Assembly (NCBI GenBank): GCA_015658965.1
Contig: DQNX01000110.1
Span: 1-13,227, forward strand
Direction of reading: 5' to 3'
Length of the DNA: 13,227 nt
Source of the DNA: Gammaproteobacteria bacterium
Lineage (GTDB): Bacteria > Pseudomonadota > Gammaproteobacteria > PS1 > Pseudothioglobaceae
Positions 6,382-13,227 of the stretch are shown piece by piece. The notes beneath the pieces were generated by a model. It had not been told where the DNA came from. It did no database searches and was given only the letters and a program-made list of their open reading frames with translations. Made by a program: the position numbers and the translations under genes. Numbering within the stretch: position 1 is the stretch's first letter; every line of letters starts with the position of its first letter.

Positions 6382-7260
6382 TTGGAAACACTTTTCAATA
6401 CCTCGCTTAGTCTGCCCTTAATTCAAAAAGGCAAGGTGCGCGATATTTATGCTATTGATGACAAACGCATGCTGATTGTCACCACGGATCGCCTTAGCGC
6501 TTTCGATGTTGTTTTCGATGAACCTATTAGCCAAAAAGGCGCCGTGCTCACTAACGTGGCCAACTTTTGGTTTGAAAAAACCAAGCACATTATTCCCAAC
6601 CACCTAACACACGAACCGTTGGCAAGCGTCTTAAACCCAGCGGAAGTGGCGCAAGTCGAAGGCCGAGCGATTATTGTAAAAAAACTCAAGCCGCTTGCTG
6701 TTGAAGCAATTGTGCGTGGTTATTTAATTGGTTCTGGCTGGAAAGACTACCAACAAACCGGTGCGGTATGTGGCACTACATTGCCAAACAATCTTGAACT
6801 TGCTGAGAAATTACCCCACACGCTTTACACACCCTCCACCAAGGCTGATTTAGGCGAACACGACATGAATGTCGATTTTGAAACAACCGTTGAAATCTTA
6901 GGCGCAGATATGGCTGATCAAGTCAAACAGGCTAGCCTTAAGCTTTATCAGTTTGCCGCTGATTATGCGTTAAAGCGCGGCATTATTATTGCTGACACTA
7001 AATTTGAATTTGGCCTCGATGAGAACAATCAACTGACTCTAATGGATGAAGTGCTGACGCCCGATTCCTCACGATTTTGGTCAAAGGCAGATTACCAAGT
7101 GGGCACTAGCCCAAAAAGCTTTGACAAGCAAATTGTACGCGACTATTTAGAAACACTGGATTGGGACAAAACACCACCTGCACCCGTATTACCCGAGCGA
7201 ATCATTCAAAAAACGGCGGATAAATATTTAGCAGTGCAACGCCTATTGACCCAAACATAG
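6382..7260 (+). CDS. purC: Phosphoribosylaminoimidazole-succinocarboxamide synthase (SAICAR synthase)
   Basis: PurC joins aspartate to CAIR with ATP to form SAICAR in purine synthesis. The 292 residues are the longer form of the family (E. coli PurC is about 237). Motifs in order are KGKVRDIY (16-23), TDRLSAFD (35-42), VEAIVRGYLIGSGW (107-120), PSTKA (151-155), IADTKFEFG (203-211) and MDEVLTPDSSRFW (221-233). The start codon is TTG with a good ribosome site. It is the first gene of a seven-gene plus-strand run and is followed three bases after its stop by the DUF2797 gene. No convincing PurR operator was seen upstream. The AICAR released by HisF enters the same pathway a few steps later, but the two genes are not in one operon. 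Cytoplasmic. Confidence 0.97.
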   Translation: METLFNTSLSLPLIQKGKVRDIYAIDDKRMLIVTTDRLSAFDVVFDEPISQKGAVLTNVANFWFEKTKHIIPNHLTHEPLASVLNPAEVAQVEGRAIIVKKLKPLAVEAIVRGYLIGSGWKDYQQTGAVCGTTLPNNLELAEKLPHTLYTPSTKADLGEHDMNVDFETTVEILGADMADQVKQASLKLYQFAADYALKRGIIIADTKFEFGLDENNQLTLMDEVLTPDSSRFWSKADYQVGTSPKSFDKQIVRDYLETLDWDKTPPAPVLPERIIQKTADKYLAVQRLLTQT

Positions 7261-7263
7261 CGC

Positions 7264-8064
7264 ATGCAACTCAGTGGACTTATTAGCAAGATGCAGACCA
7301 GCCTAAGTAGGGGTGTGGCGCAGTATCAATTGCCTATTGGCGACAAACTACTCAATATGAATGATTTGATTGGCGAAGCCATACAGCTGAAGTTTAACGG
7401 CCAAATTAACTGTGCGAATTGTGGCAAAGCGACCAATAAAAGCTATTCTCAGGGCTATTGCTACCCTTGTTGTCAAAAATTAGCCCGTTGTGACTTGTGC
7501 ATTATGAAGCCTGAAACTTGTCACCATCATTTGGGCACTTGTAGAGAGCCAGACTGGGGCCTAAAGAACTGCTTTGCACCACATGTGATTTATTTGGCAA
7601 ATTCATCAGGTGTCAAGGTTGGCATTACTCGAAAATCTAACATTCCCGGGCGCTGGATTGATCAAGGTGCCATCAGCGCACTACCCATACTAGAGGTAGA
7701 CACTCGCCTTAAATCTGGACAAATTGAAGTTGCGTTAAAAGCCTTTGTGAATGATAAAACCAATTGGCGAAAAATGCTTAAAAATGAAGTTGAAGAAACC
7801 GACCTAGTGCAGGTGCGTGATGAGCTATTACCAAAAATTCAATTATTGGTGGATGAATTGGGTGCTAACACCTTGCGTAACGAAGCTTTAGAAATTAATT
7901 ACCCTGTGGTAGAATACCCAAGCAAAATTAGTGCACTAAATTTTGATAAAACACCGCTTATTTCAGGGGTGTTGCAAGGAATTAAAGGGCAGTATTTGAT
8001 TTTAGATATCGGGGTGCTGAATATTAGAAAATTTGGCTCTTATAATATAACGTTAACTTATTAG
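7264..8064 (+). CDS. DUF2797 family protein, Cys-rich zinc-binding, function unknown
   Basis: A 266-residue cytoplasmic protein that matches the DUF2797 family as I remember it. Cysteines cluster between 50 and 103: CANC (50-53), CYPCC (66-70), CDLC (76-79), C86 followed by three His, C93 and C103, enough for two or more zinc sites. Then comes the family core HVIYLANSSGVKVGITR (107-123) and GRWIDQGAISALPI (129-142). The spacing of tyrosine, KVGITR and a downstream Arg recalls GIY-YIG/T5orf172 domains; this is my inference. Residues 150-205 look helical, and the C-terminal 50 form probable beta strands. It starts three bases after the purC stop without a ribosome site, so translation is probably by reinitiation. 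No function is assigned. Confidence 0.88.
   Translation: MQLSGLISKMQTSLSRGVAQYQLPIGDKLLNMNDLIGEAIQLKFNGQINCANCGKATNKSYSQGYCYPCCQKLARCDLCIMKPETCHHHLGTCREPDWGLKNCFAPHVIYLANSSGVKVGITRKSNIPGRWIDQGAISALPILEVDTRLKSGQIEVALKAFVNDKTNWRKMLKNEVEETDLVQVRDELLPKIQLLVDELGANTLRNEALEINYPVVEYPSKISALNFDKTPLISGVLQGIKGQYLILDIGVLNIRKFGSYNITLTY
8041..8046 (+). promoter_or_regulatory. Internal -10 candidate upstream of the FKBP gene
   Basis: A perfect TATAAT lies in the last codons of the DUF2797 gene. A start near 8053 would give a leader of about 20 bases containing the FKBP ribosome site AGGAAA (8063-8068). The -35 region (CTGAAT, 8017-8022, 18-bp spacing) is poor. It may allow extra transcription of the FKBP and following genes. 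Confidence 0.4.
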
Positions 8065-8073
8065 GAAAACACT

Positions 8074-8400
8074 ATGACAGAACTTATTATTGAAGAATTG
8101 GCCTTAGGCGAAGGCACTGCATGCGCAGCAGGCGATTATGTTTCTATGCACTATACTGGCTGGCTAACGAACGGCAAAAAATTTGACTCTAGTGTCGACA
8201 GAAACGCGCCGTTTGACTTTCAACTGGGTGTTGGGCAAGTTATTCCTGGTTGGGATCAAGGAGTTGCGGGCATGCAAGTAGGTGGCAAACGCAAACTAAC
8301 CATTCCGTCAAAACTGGCTTACGGTGAAATGGGTGCGGGCAATGCCATCCCGCCAAATGCAACTTTGGTGTTTGACGTAGAGTTACTAGCAATTAAATAA
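8074..8400 (+). CDS. FKBP-type peptidyl-prolyl cis-trans isomerase, single domain
   Basis: A 108-residue FKBP12-like prolyl isomerase, cytoplasmic since there is no signal peptide. It consists of one FKBP domain only, without the SlyD/SlpA metal tail or an FkpA/Mip dimerisation region. The active-site aromatic set of FKBP12 is present with a one-residue offset: Y27, F37, D38, F47, V56, I57, W60, Y83 and F100, with GQVIPGWDQGV at 54-64 and IPPNATLVFDVEL at 92-104. It should therefore be enzymatically active and able to bind FK506-like ligands. It has a good ribosome site (AGGAAA) and the only internal promoter candidate of this run. The next gene starts immediately after its stop codon. Confidence 0.95.
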   Translation: MTELIIEELALGEGTACAAGDYVSMHYTGWLTNGKKFDSSVDRNAPFDFQLGVGQVIPGWDQGVAGMQVGGKRKLTIPSKLAYGEMGAGNAIPPNATLVFDVELLAIK

Positions 8401-9588
8401 ATGAACGAAGACTTTCCTCGAATTAAGCGCTTACCAGCTTACGTTTTTGCCGTTACTAACGAGTTAAAAGCCGAGGCTCGTGCGCGTGGCGAAGACATTA
8501 TTGACTTCGGCATGGGCAATCCTGACCAGCCAACGCCAGACCACATTGTTGAAAAATTAGTAGAGGCAGCACGGCGTAAAGACACCCACCGTTATTCAAC
8601 CTCACGCGGTATCCAACGGCTTAGACGTGCTATCACTCACTGGTACAAAAACCGTTTTGATGTTGACCTAGATCCAGAAACCGAAGCCATTGTTACCATT
8701 GGCTCTAAAGAAGGCTTGGCTAATTTAGCACAAGCCGTGGTTGGTAGTGGCGACACTGTTTTGGTACCAAACCCTGCCTACCCAATCCACCCTTATGGGT
8801 TTGTTATTGCGGGCGCCGATATTCAACACGTACCTTGCGGACCTGAGGATGATTTTTTTGCAGAACTAGAGCGCTCAATCAAAAACACCTTTCCCAAACC
8901 TAAAATGTTGGTGCTTAATTACCCTTCCAACCCAACCACTGAATGTGTTGAATTAGAATTTTTTGAACGCGTCATTAAAATTGCCAAAGAACACGAAATT
9001 TGGGTGGTTCAAGATTTGGCCTACGCCGATATTGTTTTTGATGGTTATGTAGCCCCCAGTATTTTGCAGGTTGAAGGCGCAAAAGACGTTGCTGTTGAAT
9101 TTTTCTCTTTGTCAAAAAGCTACAACATGCCGGGCTGGCGCGTAGGCTTTATGGTGGGCAACCCAGTACTGGTGAATGCACTGGCTAAAATTAAATCTTA
9201 TCTTGATTACGGCATGTTTACCCCAATCCAAGTGGCGGCAATTGAGGCGCTAGAGGGTGATCAAAGCTGTGTTAAAGAGATTTCAGATATGTATCAAGAG
9301 CGTCGAGATGTCTTGTGTGGTGGCTTAAAATCTATTGGCTGGGATGTCAAACTACCTAAAGCCACGATGTTTGTTTGGGCCAAAATCCCTGAATTTTATC
9401 AAACGTTAGGCTCATTAGAATTTACTAAAAAGCTGCTGAAAGTGGCAAAAGTTGGCGTCTCCCCTGGCATTGGTTTTGGCGATTATGGCGACAACTACGT
9501 ACGCTTTGGCTTGATTGAAAACGAGCATCGAACCCGTCAAGCCGTGCGCGGTATTCGTGAAATGTTTAAACAAGATGGATTATTATGA
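8401..9588 (+). CDS. alaC: PLP-dependent class I aminotransferase, AlaC-like (alanine transaminase)
   Basis: A fold-type I aminotransferase of 395 residues, cytoplasmic, most like AlaC/YfdZ, which makes alanine from pyruvate and glutamate. PLP-binding residues visible are N177 in YPSNPTT, D205 and Y208 in VVQDLAYAD, the Schiff-base K239 in FSLSKSYNMPGWRVGF (235-250), and R247. R368 in NYVRFG should bind the substrate carboxylate. The N-terminal PRIKRLPAYVF and IDFGMGNPD (34-42) are typical of AlaC-type sequences. The ATG follows the FKBP stop with no gap, and no ribosome site is obvious, so translation probably depends on the upstream gene. The substrate call rests on overall resemblance; other class I aminotransferases (for example LL-DAP or methionine-related enzymes) look similar. 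Confidence 0.85.
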   Translation: MNEDFPRIKRLPAYVFAVTNELKAEARARGEDIIDFGMGNPDQPTPDHIVEKLVEAARRKDTHRYSTSRGIQRLRRAITHWYKNRFDVDLDPETEAIVTIGSKEGLANLAQAVVGSGDTVLVPNPAYPIHPYGFVIAGADIQHVPCGPEDDFFAELERSIKNTFPKPKMLVLNYPSNPTTECVELEFFERVIKIAKEHEIWVVQDLAYADIVFDGYVAPSILQVEGAKDVAVEFFSLSKSYNMPGWRVGFMVGNPVLVNALAKIKSYLDYGMFTPIQVAAIEALEGDQSCVKEISDMYQERRDVLCGGLKSIGWDVKLPKATMFVWAKIPEFYQTLGSLEFTKKLLKVAKVGVSPGIGFGDYGDNYVRFGLIENEHRTRQAVRGIREMFKQDGLL

Positions 9589-10421
9589 GGCTAACAGCCG
9601 AACAATTCAAACAATCAAAACACAAACGTTTAACCCTGCTCGGTATGTCAGGCGTTGGTAAAACCCACCTGTCAAAATTGCTTAACAACGAAGATAAATG
9701 GTACCACTATTCGGGCGATTACCGCATTGGTGCCGAATATCTTAATCAAGCAATTCTTGACAACATTAAACACAATATTAGGCGGGATGACTGGCTAGCC
9801 AGCCTGCTAGACAACAAATCCATCAGTGTTGAAAATCACATCACCTTTGACAACCTGTCATCTGTTTCTGCTTTTTTGGGTAAAGTTGGCAACCCCGAAC
9901 AAGGCGGTTTGCCGATTGATGAATTTACTCGTCGTCAGGCACTACACCGAGACGCCGAGGTTAGCACCATGTTAGACGTGCCTCAATTTATTAAAAAATC
10001 CAGCCAACAAGGATTTGATCATTTTATCAATGATGCGGGCGGTAGTTTGTGTGAGCTTGATGACGACAAGGTTTATAAAACACTCGCCGAACACACCCTG
10101 ATTCTTTACATTCGGGCCAGCAAGGCCAACAAATCAGCACTGATTGAACGCGCGCAAACGCAGCCCAAACCCTTGTATTATCAGGCAGATTTTTTAAAGG
10201 CGCAACTAGCCGCTTACTTAGCAGAGAACAACTTGACTTATGTAGCACAAATCAACCCCGATGCTTTTGTTGGTTGGATCTTTCCACAACTGCTGACACA
10301 CAGAGTGCCTAAATATGAAGCCATTGCTGAAAAATATGGCTATACCATTGACAGTGAAGATTTGTATCAATGTGAAAGCGCAGGCGAAGTGTACGAACTC
10401 ATCAACGGAGTATTGGACTAA
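9585..10421 (+). CDS. P-loop ATPase/kinase-like protein of unknown function
   Basis: A 278-residue soluble protein with a clear Walker A motif GMSGVGKTHLS (20-30) near the N-terminus, preceded by a hydrophobic strand (RLTLLG). A candidate second nucleotide element is the acidic HFINDAGGSLCELDDD (146-161), and LILYIRAS (172-179) looks like a core strand. The short arrangement suggests a small-molecule kinase or nucleotide-binding switch, not an AAA+ motor, but I cannot name the substrate. YHYSGDYRIG (40-49) and IRRDDW (65-70) are other striking segments. There is no signal peptide or membrane helix. It overlaps alaC by ATGA and metA by one base (TAATG), so it is probably made together with those amino-acid enzymes. 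I recognise no named family. Confidence 0.8.
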   Translation: MRLTAEQFKQSKHKRLTLLGMSGVGKTHLSKLLNNEDKWYHYSGDYRIGAEYLNQAILDNIKHNIRRDDWLASLLDNKSISVENHITFDNLSSVSAFLGKVGNPEQGGLPIDEFTRRQALHRDAEVSTMLDVPQFIKKSSQQGFDHFINDAGGSLCELDDDKVYKTLAEHTLILYIRASKANKSALIERAQTQPKPLYYQADFLKAQLAAYLAENNLTYVAQINPDAFVGWIFPQLLTHRVPKYEAIAEKYGYTIDSEDLYQCESAGEVYELINGVLD

Positions 10422-11476
10422 TGCCACTCATTGCCCACTCTGGCTTACCCTCATTTGCACGCCTACAACAAGAAGGGGAGACCATCTTGTCAAAAAACCG
10501 TGCCGACCATCAGACCATTCGTGAGTTGCATATTGGGCTACTGAATATGATGCCCGACGCCGCACTTGAGGCGACTGAAAGACAATTCTTCCGCCTCATC
10601 GGGCACTCGAATCAGATTGCACAATTCTACCTTCATCCGTTTACGCTATCTTCGATTAAACGCGGCAACAAAGCACAGGCACACGTTGAGCAGTATTATC
10701 AAAACTTTGACGAAATCAAAGCTCAGGGCTTAGACGCACTCATCATTACCGGCGCGCACATTGAAGAAGCCGACTTACAAAAAGCGCCTTTTTATGAACA
10801 ACTTAAAGAAGTCATCGAATGGTCATATGACAATGTAACCTCAACTTTGTGCTCTTGCCTGGCCACCCATGCCGTGCTAGAGTTTCGTTATGAACAAAAA
10901 CGTCAACCCATTGGGGAAAAGTGTTGGGGCGTATTTCCACACCAAGTGCTTGACCGACAGCACCCGCTCATGAGCGGGGTTAATACTTGTTTCGATGTGC
11001 CTCACTCGCGCTTTAATGAAATTACCAAAACACAGTTTGACAAAGCAGGCGTGAAAATACTGGTTGATAGCAAGGTTGGCGCACATCTTTGCGTTAGCGA
11101 AGACTTGCTCAGAATTGTGTTTTTTCAAGGACACCCAGAATATGACACCATCAGCCTATTAAAAGAATACAAACGTGAAGTTATTTCTTTTTTAAAGAAA
11201 ACCAGGGATGATTATCCGTCTTTTCCAAGCCATTATTTAAGTGCTCAGAACAAAGCCATCTTGAATGAATTTAAAACCAAACTGCTCTGTGGTGAATTAG
11301 ACATAGTCGATTTTCCTGAAGCGCTGATTAGCCAAACTTTGGGCAACACTTGGCACGATGCGACCAGCGGTATTATCAACAACTGGATCGGTTGTGTTTA
11401 TCAAGTCACTCACGAAGACATTAATAAGCCGTTCATGGACGGCATAGATCCGGACGACCCGCTCAACTTAAAATAA
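10421..11476 (+). CDS. MetA-family homoserine O-acyltransferase (possibly acetyl-specific)
   Basis: A homologue of MetA, which acylates homoserine in the first committed step of methionine synthesis. The catalytic Cys is C146 (STLCSCLATHA, 141-151), aligned with C142 of E. coli MetA. H238 and E240 lie in FFQGHPEYD (234-242), and LHIGLLNMMPDAALEATERQ (36-55) matches the family N-terminal region. At the place of E. coli G111, in GAPLG, this protein has E115 in GAHIE; Glu there is reported to favour acetyl-CoA over succinyl-CoA in Bacillus MetA. The protein is 351 residues against 309 in E. coli, with an insertion of roughly 30-40 residues between about 265 and 308, before the conserved final region (NNWIGCVYQVT, 320-330). 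Start and stop overlap neighbours by one base (TAATG on both sides). GGAG lies ten bases before the ATG. Confidence 0.88.
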   Translation: MPLIAHSGLPSFARLQQEGETILSKNRADHQTIRELHIGLLNMMPDAALEATERQFFRLIGHSNQIAQFYLHPFTLSSIKRGNKAQAHVEQYYQNFDEIKAQGLDALIITGAHIEEADLQKAPFYEQLKEVIEWSYDNVTSTLCSCLATHAVLEFRYEQKRQPIGEKCWGVFPHQVLDRQHPLMSGVNTCFDVPHSRFNEITKTQFDKAGVKILVDSKVGAHLCVSEDLLRIVFFQGHPEYDTISLLKEYKREVISFLKKTRDDYPSFPSHYLSAQNKAILNEFKTKLLCGELDIVDFPEALISQTLGNTWHDATSGIINNWIGCVYQVTHEDINKPFMDGIDPDDPLNLK

Positions 11477-12537
11477 TGAATTCAATTTCAAAACCACTGT
11501 TACAGTGGTTTGATCAGTATGGACGACATTCGCTGCCTTGGCAAGCGCCACACAGTAGCCCTCGGGGAGGACAAAGCAAGCCGGCTAATATTTACCACGT
11601 TTGGCTAAGTGAGGTTATGTTGCAACAAACTCAAGTCAGTACAGTCATTGATTATTTTAATAATTTCATCCAGTATTTTCCAACCCTAAAAGCGCTGGCA
11701 AATGCTTCAGAAGACGCAGTTTTGGCGCAGTGGGCTGGGCTGGGTTATTACGCAAGAGCCAGAAACTTACACAAAACTGCGGAAATTATCACCGAGCAAT
11801 TTCAAGGCAATTTTCCTCAAGAATTTGAACAAGTTCTGAATTTACCTGGCATTGGCCGCTCAACCGCAGGGGCGATTTTAGCCCTGAGTTATAATCAACA
11901 CCATGCCATATTGGATGGCAATGTTAAACGGGTTTTGGCAAGAGTACACCAGGTAGAGGGTCACTATTCTCAAGCCGTGACACTAAATAAATTATGGCAA
12001 CTGGCCGAGTTTCACACGCCAAACAATCGCACCAATCACTACACCCAAGCAATTATGGATTTGGGCGCAACGCTGTGCACGCGCTCACGCCCAGACTGCG
12101 AACGCTGCCCAATAAGCAACCTTTGCGCAGCCTACCAAAACAACACGCAAGCTAGTTATCCCCAATCAAAACCAAAAAAGAAAAAACCCACGCGCTCAAT
12201 CGCCATGTTGGTTTTTGTCAAAAATAACAAAATACATCTATATAAACGACCAAGCAAAGGCATTTGGGGCGGATTGTGGAGTTTTGTCGAGTGTGAGGAT
12301 ACGCCAAATAACATTCAAAAAGCGCAACTGACATTTGATCCGCAAGCTTTAATCACCCAGCATCTGCCGATTTTTAAACACAGCTTTACTCATTATCACC
12401 TACTCATTCACCCCATTATTATCAGCTGCCACTCAACTCAGGCAGAATTTTACCCGCCCGATCAACTAGAGCTTGGCGTGCCAAAACCCGTTGAAAAAAT
12501 CATTGCTCAAATTGCGCTGGCAGCACTGGCGAGCTAA
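11476..12537 (+). CDS. mutY: A/G-specific adenine DNA glycosylase MutY
   Basis: MutY removes adenine mispaired with 8-oxoguanine, guarding against G:C to T:A changes. The 353 residues contain both standard domains. In the catalytic domain, E46 is in WLSEVMLQQTQV (43-54), the helix-hairpin-helix is LPGIGRSTAGAI (123-134), and D147 is in LDGNVKRVLAR (146-156). The four cysteines of the 4Fe-4S cluster are C201, C208, C211 and C217 with the usual C-x6-C-x2-C-x5-C spacing. A Lys-rich linker (232-237) leads to the NUDIX-like 8-oxoG recognition domain with GIWGGLWSFVE (262-272) and KHSFTHYHLL (301-310). Compared with E. coli, about ten extra residues (HSSPRGGQSKPAN region, 26-38) precede the E46 helix. 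It is last in the run and starts within the metA stop. Confidence 0.97.
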   Translation: MNSISKPLLQWFDQYGRHSLPWQAPHSSPRGGQSKPANIYHVWLSEVMLQQTQVSTVIDYFNNFIQYFPTLKALANASEDAVLAQWAGLGYYARARNLHKTAEIITEQFQGNFPQEFEQVLNLPGIGRSTAGAILALSYNQHHAILDGNVKRVLARVHQVEGHYSQAVTLNKLWQLAEFHTPNNRTNHYTQAIMDLGATLCTRSRPDCERCPISNLCAAYQNNTQASYPQSKPKKKKPTRSIAMLVFVKNNKIHLYKRPSKGIWGGLWSFVECEDTPNNIQKAQLTFDPQALITQHLPIFKHSFTHYHLLIHPIIISCHSTQAEFYPPDQLELGVPKPVEKIIAQIALAALAS

Positions 12538-12624
12538 AAATTTCGGAAATTTTAAGAATGGGGGTAAAAATAACGACCAAGCTGTACGTCATCAACGCAA
12601 GCCGGTTTAGCTAGACAATTAGAT

Positions 12625-12630
12625 TAAAAT
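12625..12630 (+). promoter_or_regulatory. Candidate -10 element for ribF (possible leaderless start)
   Basis: TAAAAT ends seven bases before the ribF ATG (12638), the same spacing as the hisF and uppS candidates. No purine-rich ribosome site lies between it and the ATG. The -35 region is poor. The 100-bp gap (12538-12637) otherwise shows only an AT-rich inverted repeat just after mutY. Confidence 0.4.
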
Positions 12631-12637
12631 AGCCGTT

Positions 12638-13227
12638 ATGCAACTTATTCGCGGTCTCATTAATCTAAAAAAACACGTCGGTAGTTTTGTTACCATTGGT
12701 AACTTTGACGGCGTGCACGTTGGACACGAAAAAATTATCTTAAGCCTGGTTGAGTCGGCCAAAGCGTTGGGACTGCCGTCGGTGCTTATTTCCTTTGCGC
12801 CCACGCCGCAATGTTTTTTTGGTCGCGAACAGGCCACACTCAGTAACTTCAAAGAAAAACACCGGTTGTTAGAACGTCTTGGTGTGGATGAGCACTTATT
12901 GATTCACTTTAACCAGGCGTTTTCTGAGCTTCAAGCTAAAGATTTTATTCAACAAGTTTTGCTAGACAAGCTCAACATGAAACACTGTCTAATTGGCGAT
13001 GATTTTCGCTTTGGCAAGCGCCGACAAGGAGATTTGGCTTTATTACAAAGCTTGTCAAAATCCAAGGGGTTTAGCGTGGAAAACACCCAAAGCGTGCTGT
13101 GCAACGATTGCCGTGCAAGCAGTTCAGAAATTCGCATACTGCTCGCTCAGGGTGACTTGGACTTGGCCGCACAAATGTTGGGGCGCGAATTCTCAATCTC
13201 AGGGAAAATCATTCACGGACAACAAAA
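12638..13227 (+). CDS. ribF: Bifunctional riboflavin kinase/FAD synthetase, C-terminus cut by window edge
   Basis: RibF phosphorylates riboflavin to FMN and then adenylylates FMN to FAD in the cytoplasm. About 196 residues are visible of a usual 300-320. The FAD synthetase (nucleotidyltransferase) domain is essentially complete: IGNFDGVHVGHEKII (20-34) carries the HxGH-type nucleotide-binding motif, FAPTPQCFF follows near 53-61, IGDDFRFGKRRQGD is at 119-132, and SSSEIRILLAQGDL is at 160-173. The riboflavin kinase domain has only just begun (GREFSISGKIIHG) when the sequence ends. The start is supported by the family N-terminus, with conserved residues soon after the ATG, though no ribosome site is present. 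It is separated from mutY by 100 bases and probably has its own promoter. Confidence 0.95.
   Translation, partial: MQLIRGLINLKKHVGSFVTIGNFDGVHVGHEKIILSLVESAKALGLPSVLISFAPTPQCFFGREQATLSNFKEKHRLLERLGVDEHLLIHFNQAFSELQAKDFIQQVLLDKLNMKHCLIGDDFRFGKRRQGDLALLQSLSKSKGFSVENTQSVLCNDCRASSSEIRILLAQGDLDLAAQMLGREFSISGKIIHGQQ

Noticed and set aside
9791..9802. 12-bp palindrome CTGGCTAGCCAG within the P-loop gene
   Set aside because: It lies inside coding sequence and no spaced copies form an array. The partial likeness to bases near 5670 is probably chance.
12537..12553. AAAATTT-CGG-AAATTTT inverted repeat after mutY as a terminator
   Set aside because: The stem is only A-T pairs with a 3-base loop and no T-run follows, so termination is unlikely.

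Overview
The window looks like an ordinary chromosomal stretch of a gammaproteobacterium with lowish GC and very tight gene packing. I see no insertion sequences, phage genes, CRISPR arrays, tRNA or rRNA. The evidence for a gammaproteobacterium is the uppS-cdsA-dxr order, the cytochrome oxidase assembly pair on the minus strand (a SCO-like thioredoxin-fold protein next to heme O synthase), a DUF2797 gene, and housekeeping proteins resembling their gammaproteobacterial homologues. Compact genomes of the marine sulfur-oxidiser type (SUP05/Thioglobus-like) would fit, but this is an impression and not a proof.

Layout. 1-2089 is a minus-strand block: hisF (histidine/purine link), then a SCO-like cytochrome oxidase assembly protein with its own good promoter, then heme O synthase (cyoE/ctaB), which runs off the left edge. 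2090-2155 is a 66-bp divergent promoter region. 2156-5657 is a plus-strand block of overlapping envelope genes: uppS (undecaprenyl diphosphate), cdsA (CDP-diacylglycerol), dxr (isoprenoid precursor), and a secreted M23 peptidoglycan hydrolase where rseP/bamA would be expected. It meets, with a single base between stop codons, a minus-strand gene (5660-6271) for a small secreted Sel1-like protein. 6272-6381 is a second divergent promoter region.

6382-12537 is a seven-gene plus-strand run with gaps of at most 9 bases or short overlaps: purC, a DUF2797 zinc-ribbon protein, a small FKBP prolyl isomerase, an AlaC-like aminotransferase, an unrecognised P-loop protein, a MetA-family homoserine acyltransferase and mutY. 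After a 100-bp gap, ribF begins at 12638 and runs off the right edge.

Most genes are housekeeping. I did not find a convincing new multi-gene system. The points worth a second look are: predicted leaderless starts at hisF, uppS and ribF; a MetA homologue with Glu at the position linked to acetyl-CoA use; the M23 gene in the rseP slot; a DUF2797 protein with a segment resembling GIY-YIG sequences; and the unknown P-loop protein beside metA. No gene-free stretch exceeds about 110 bases.
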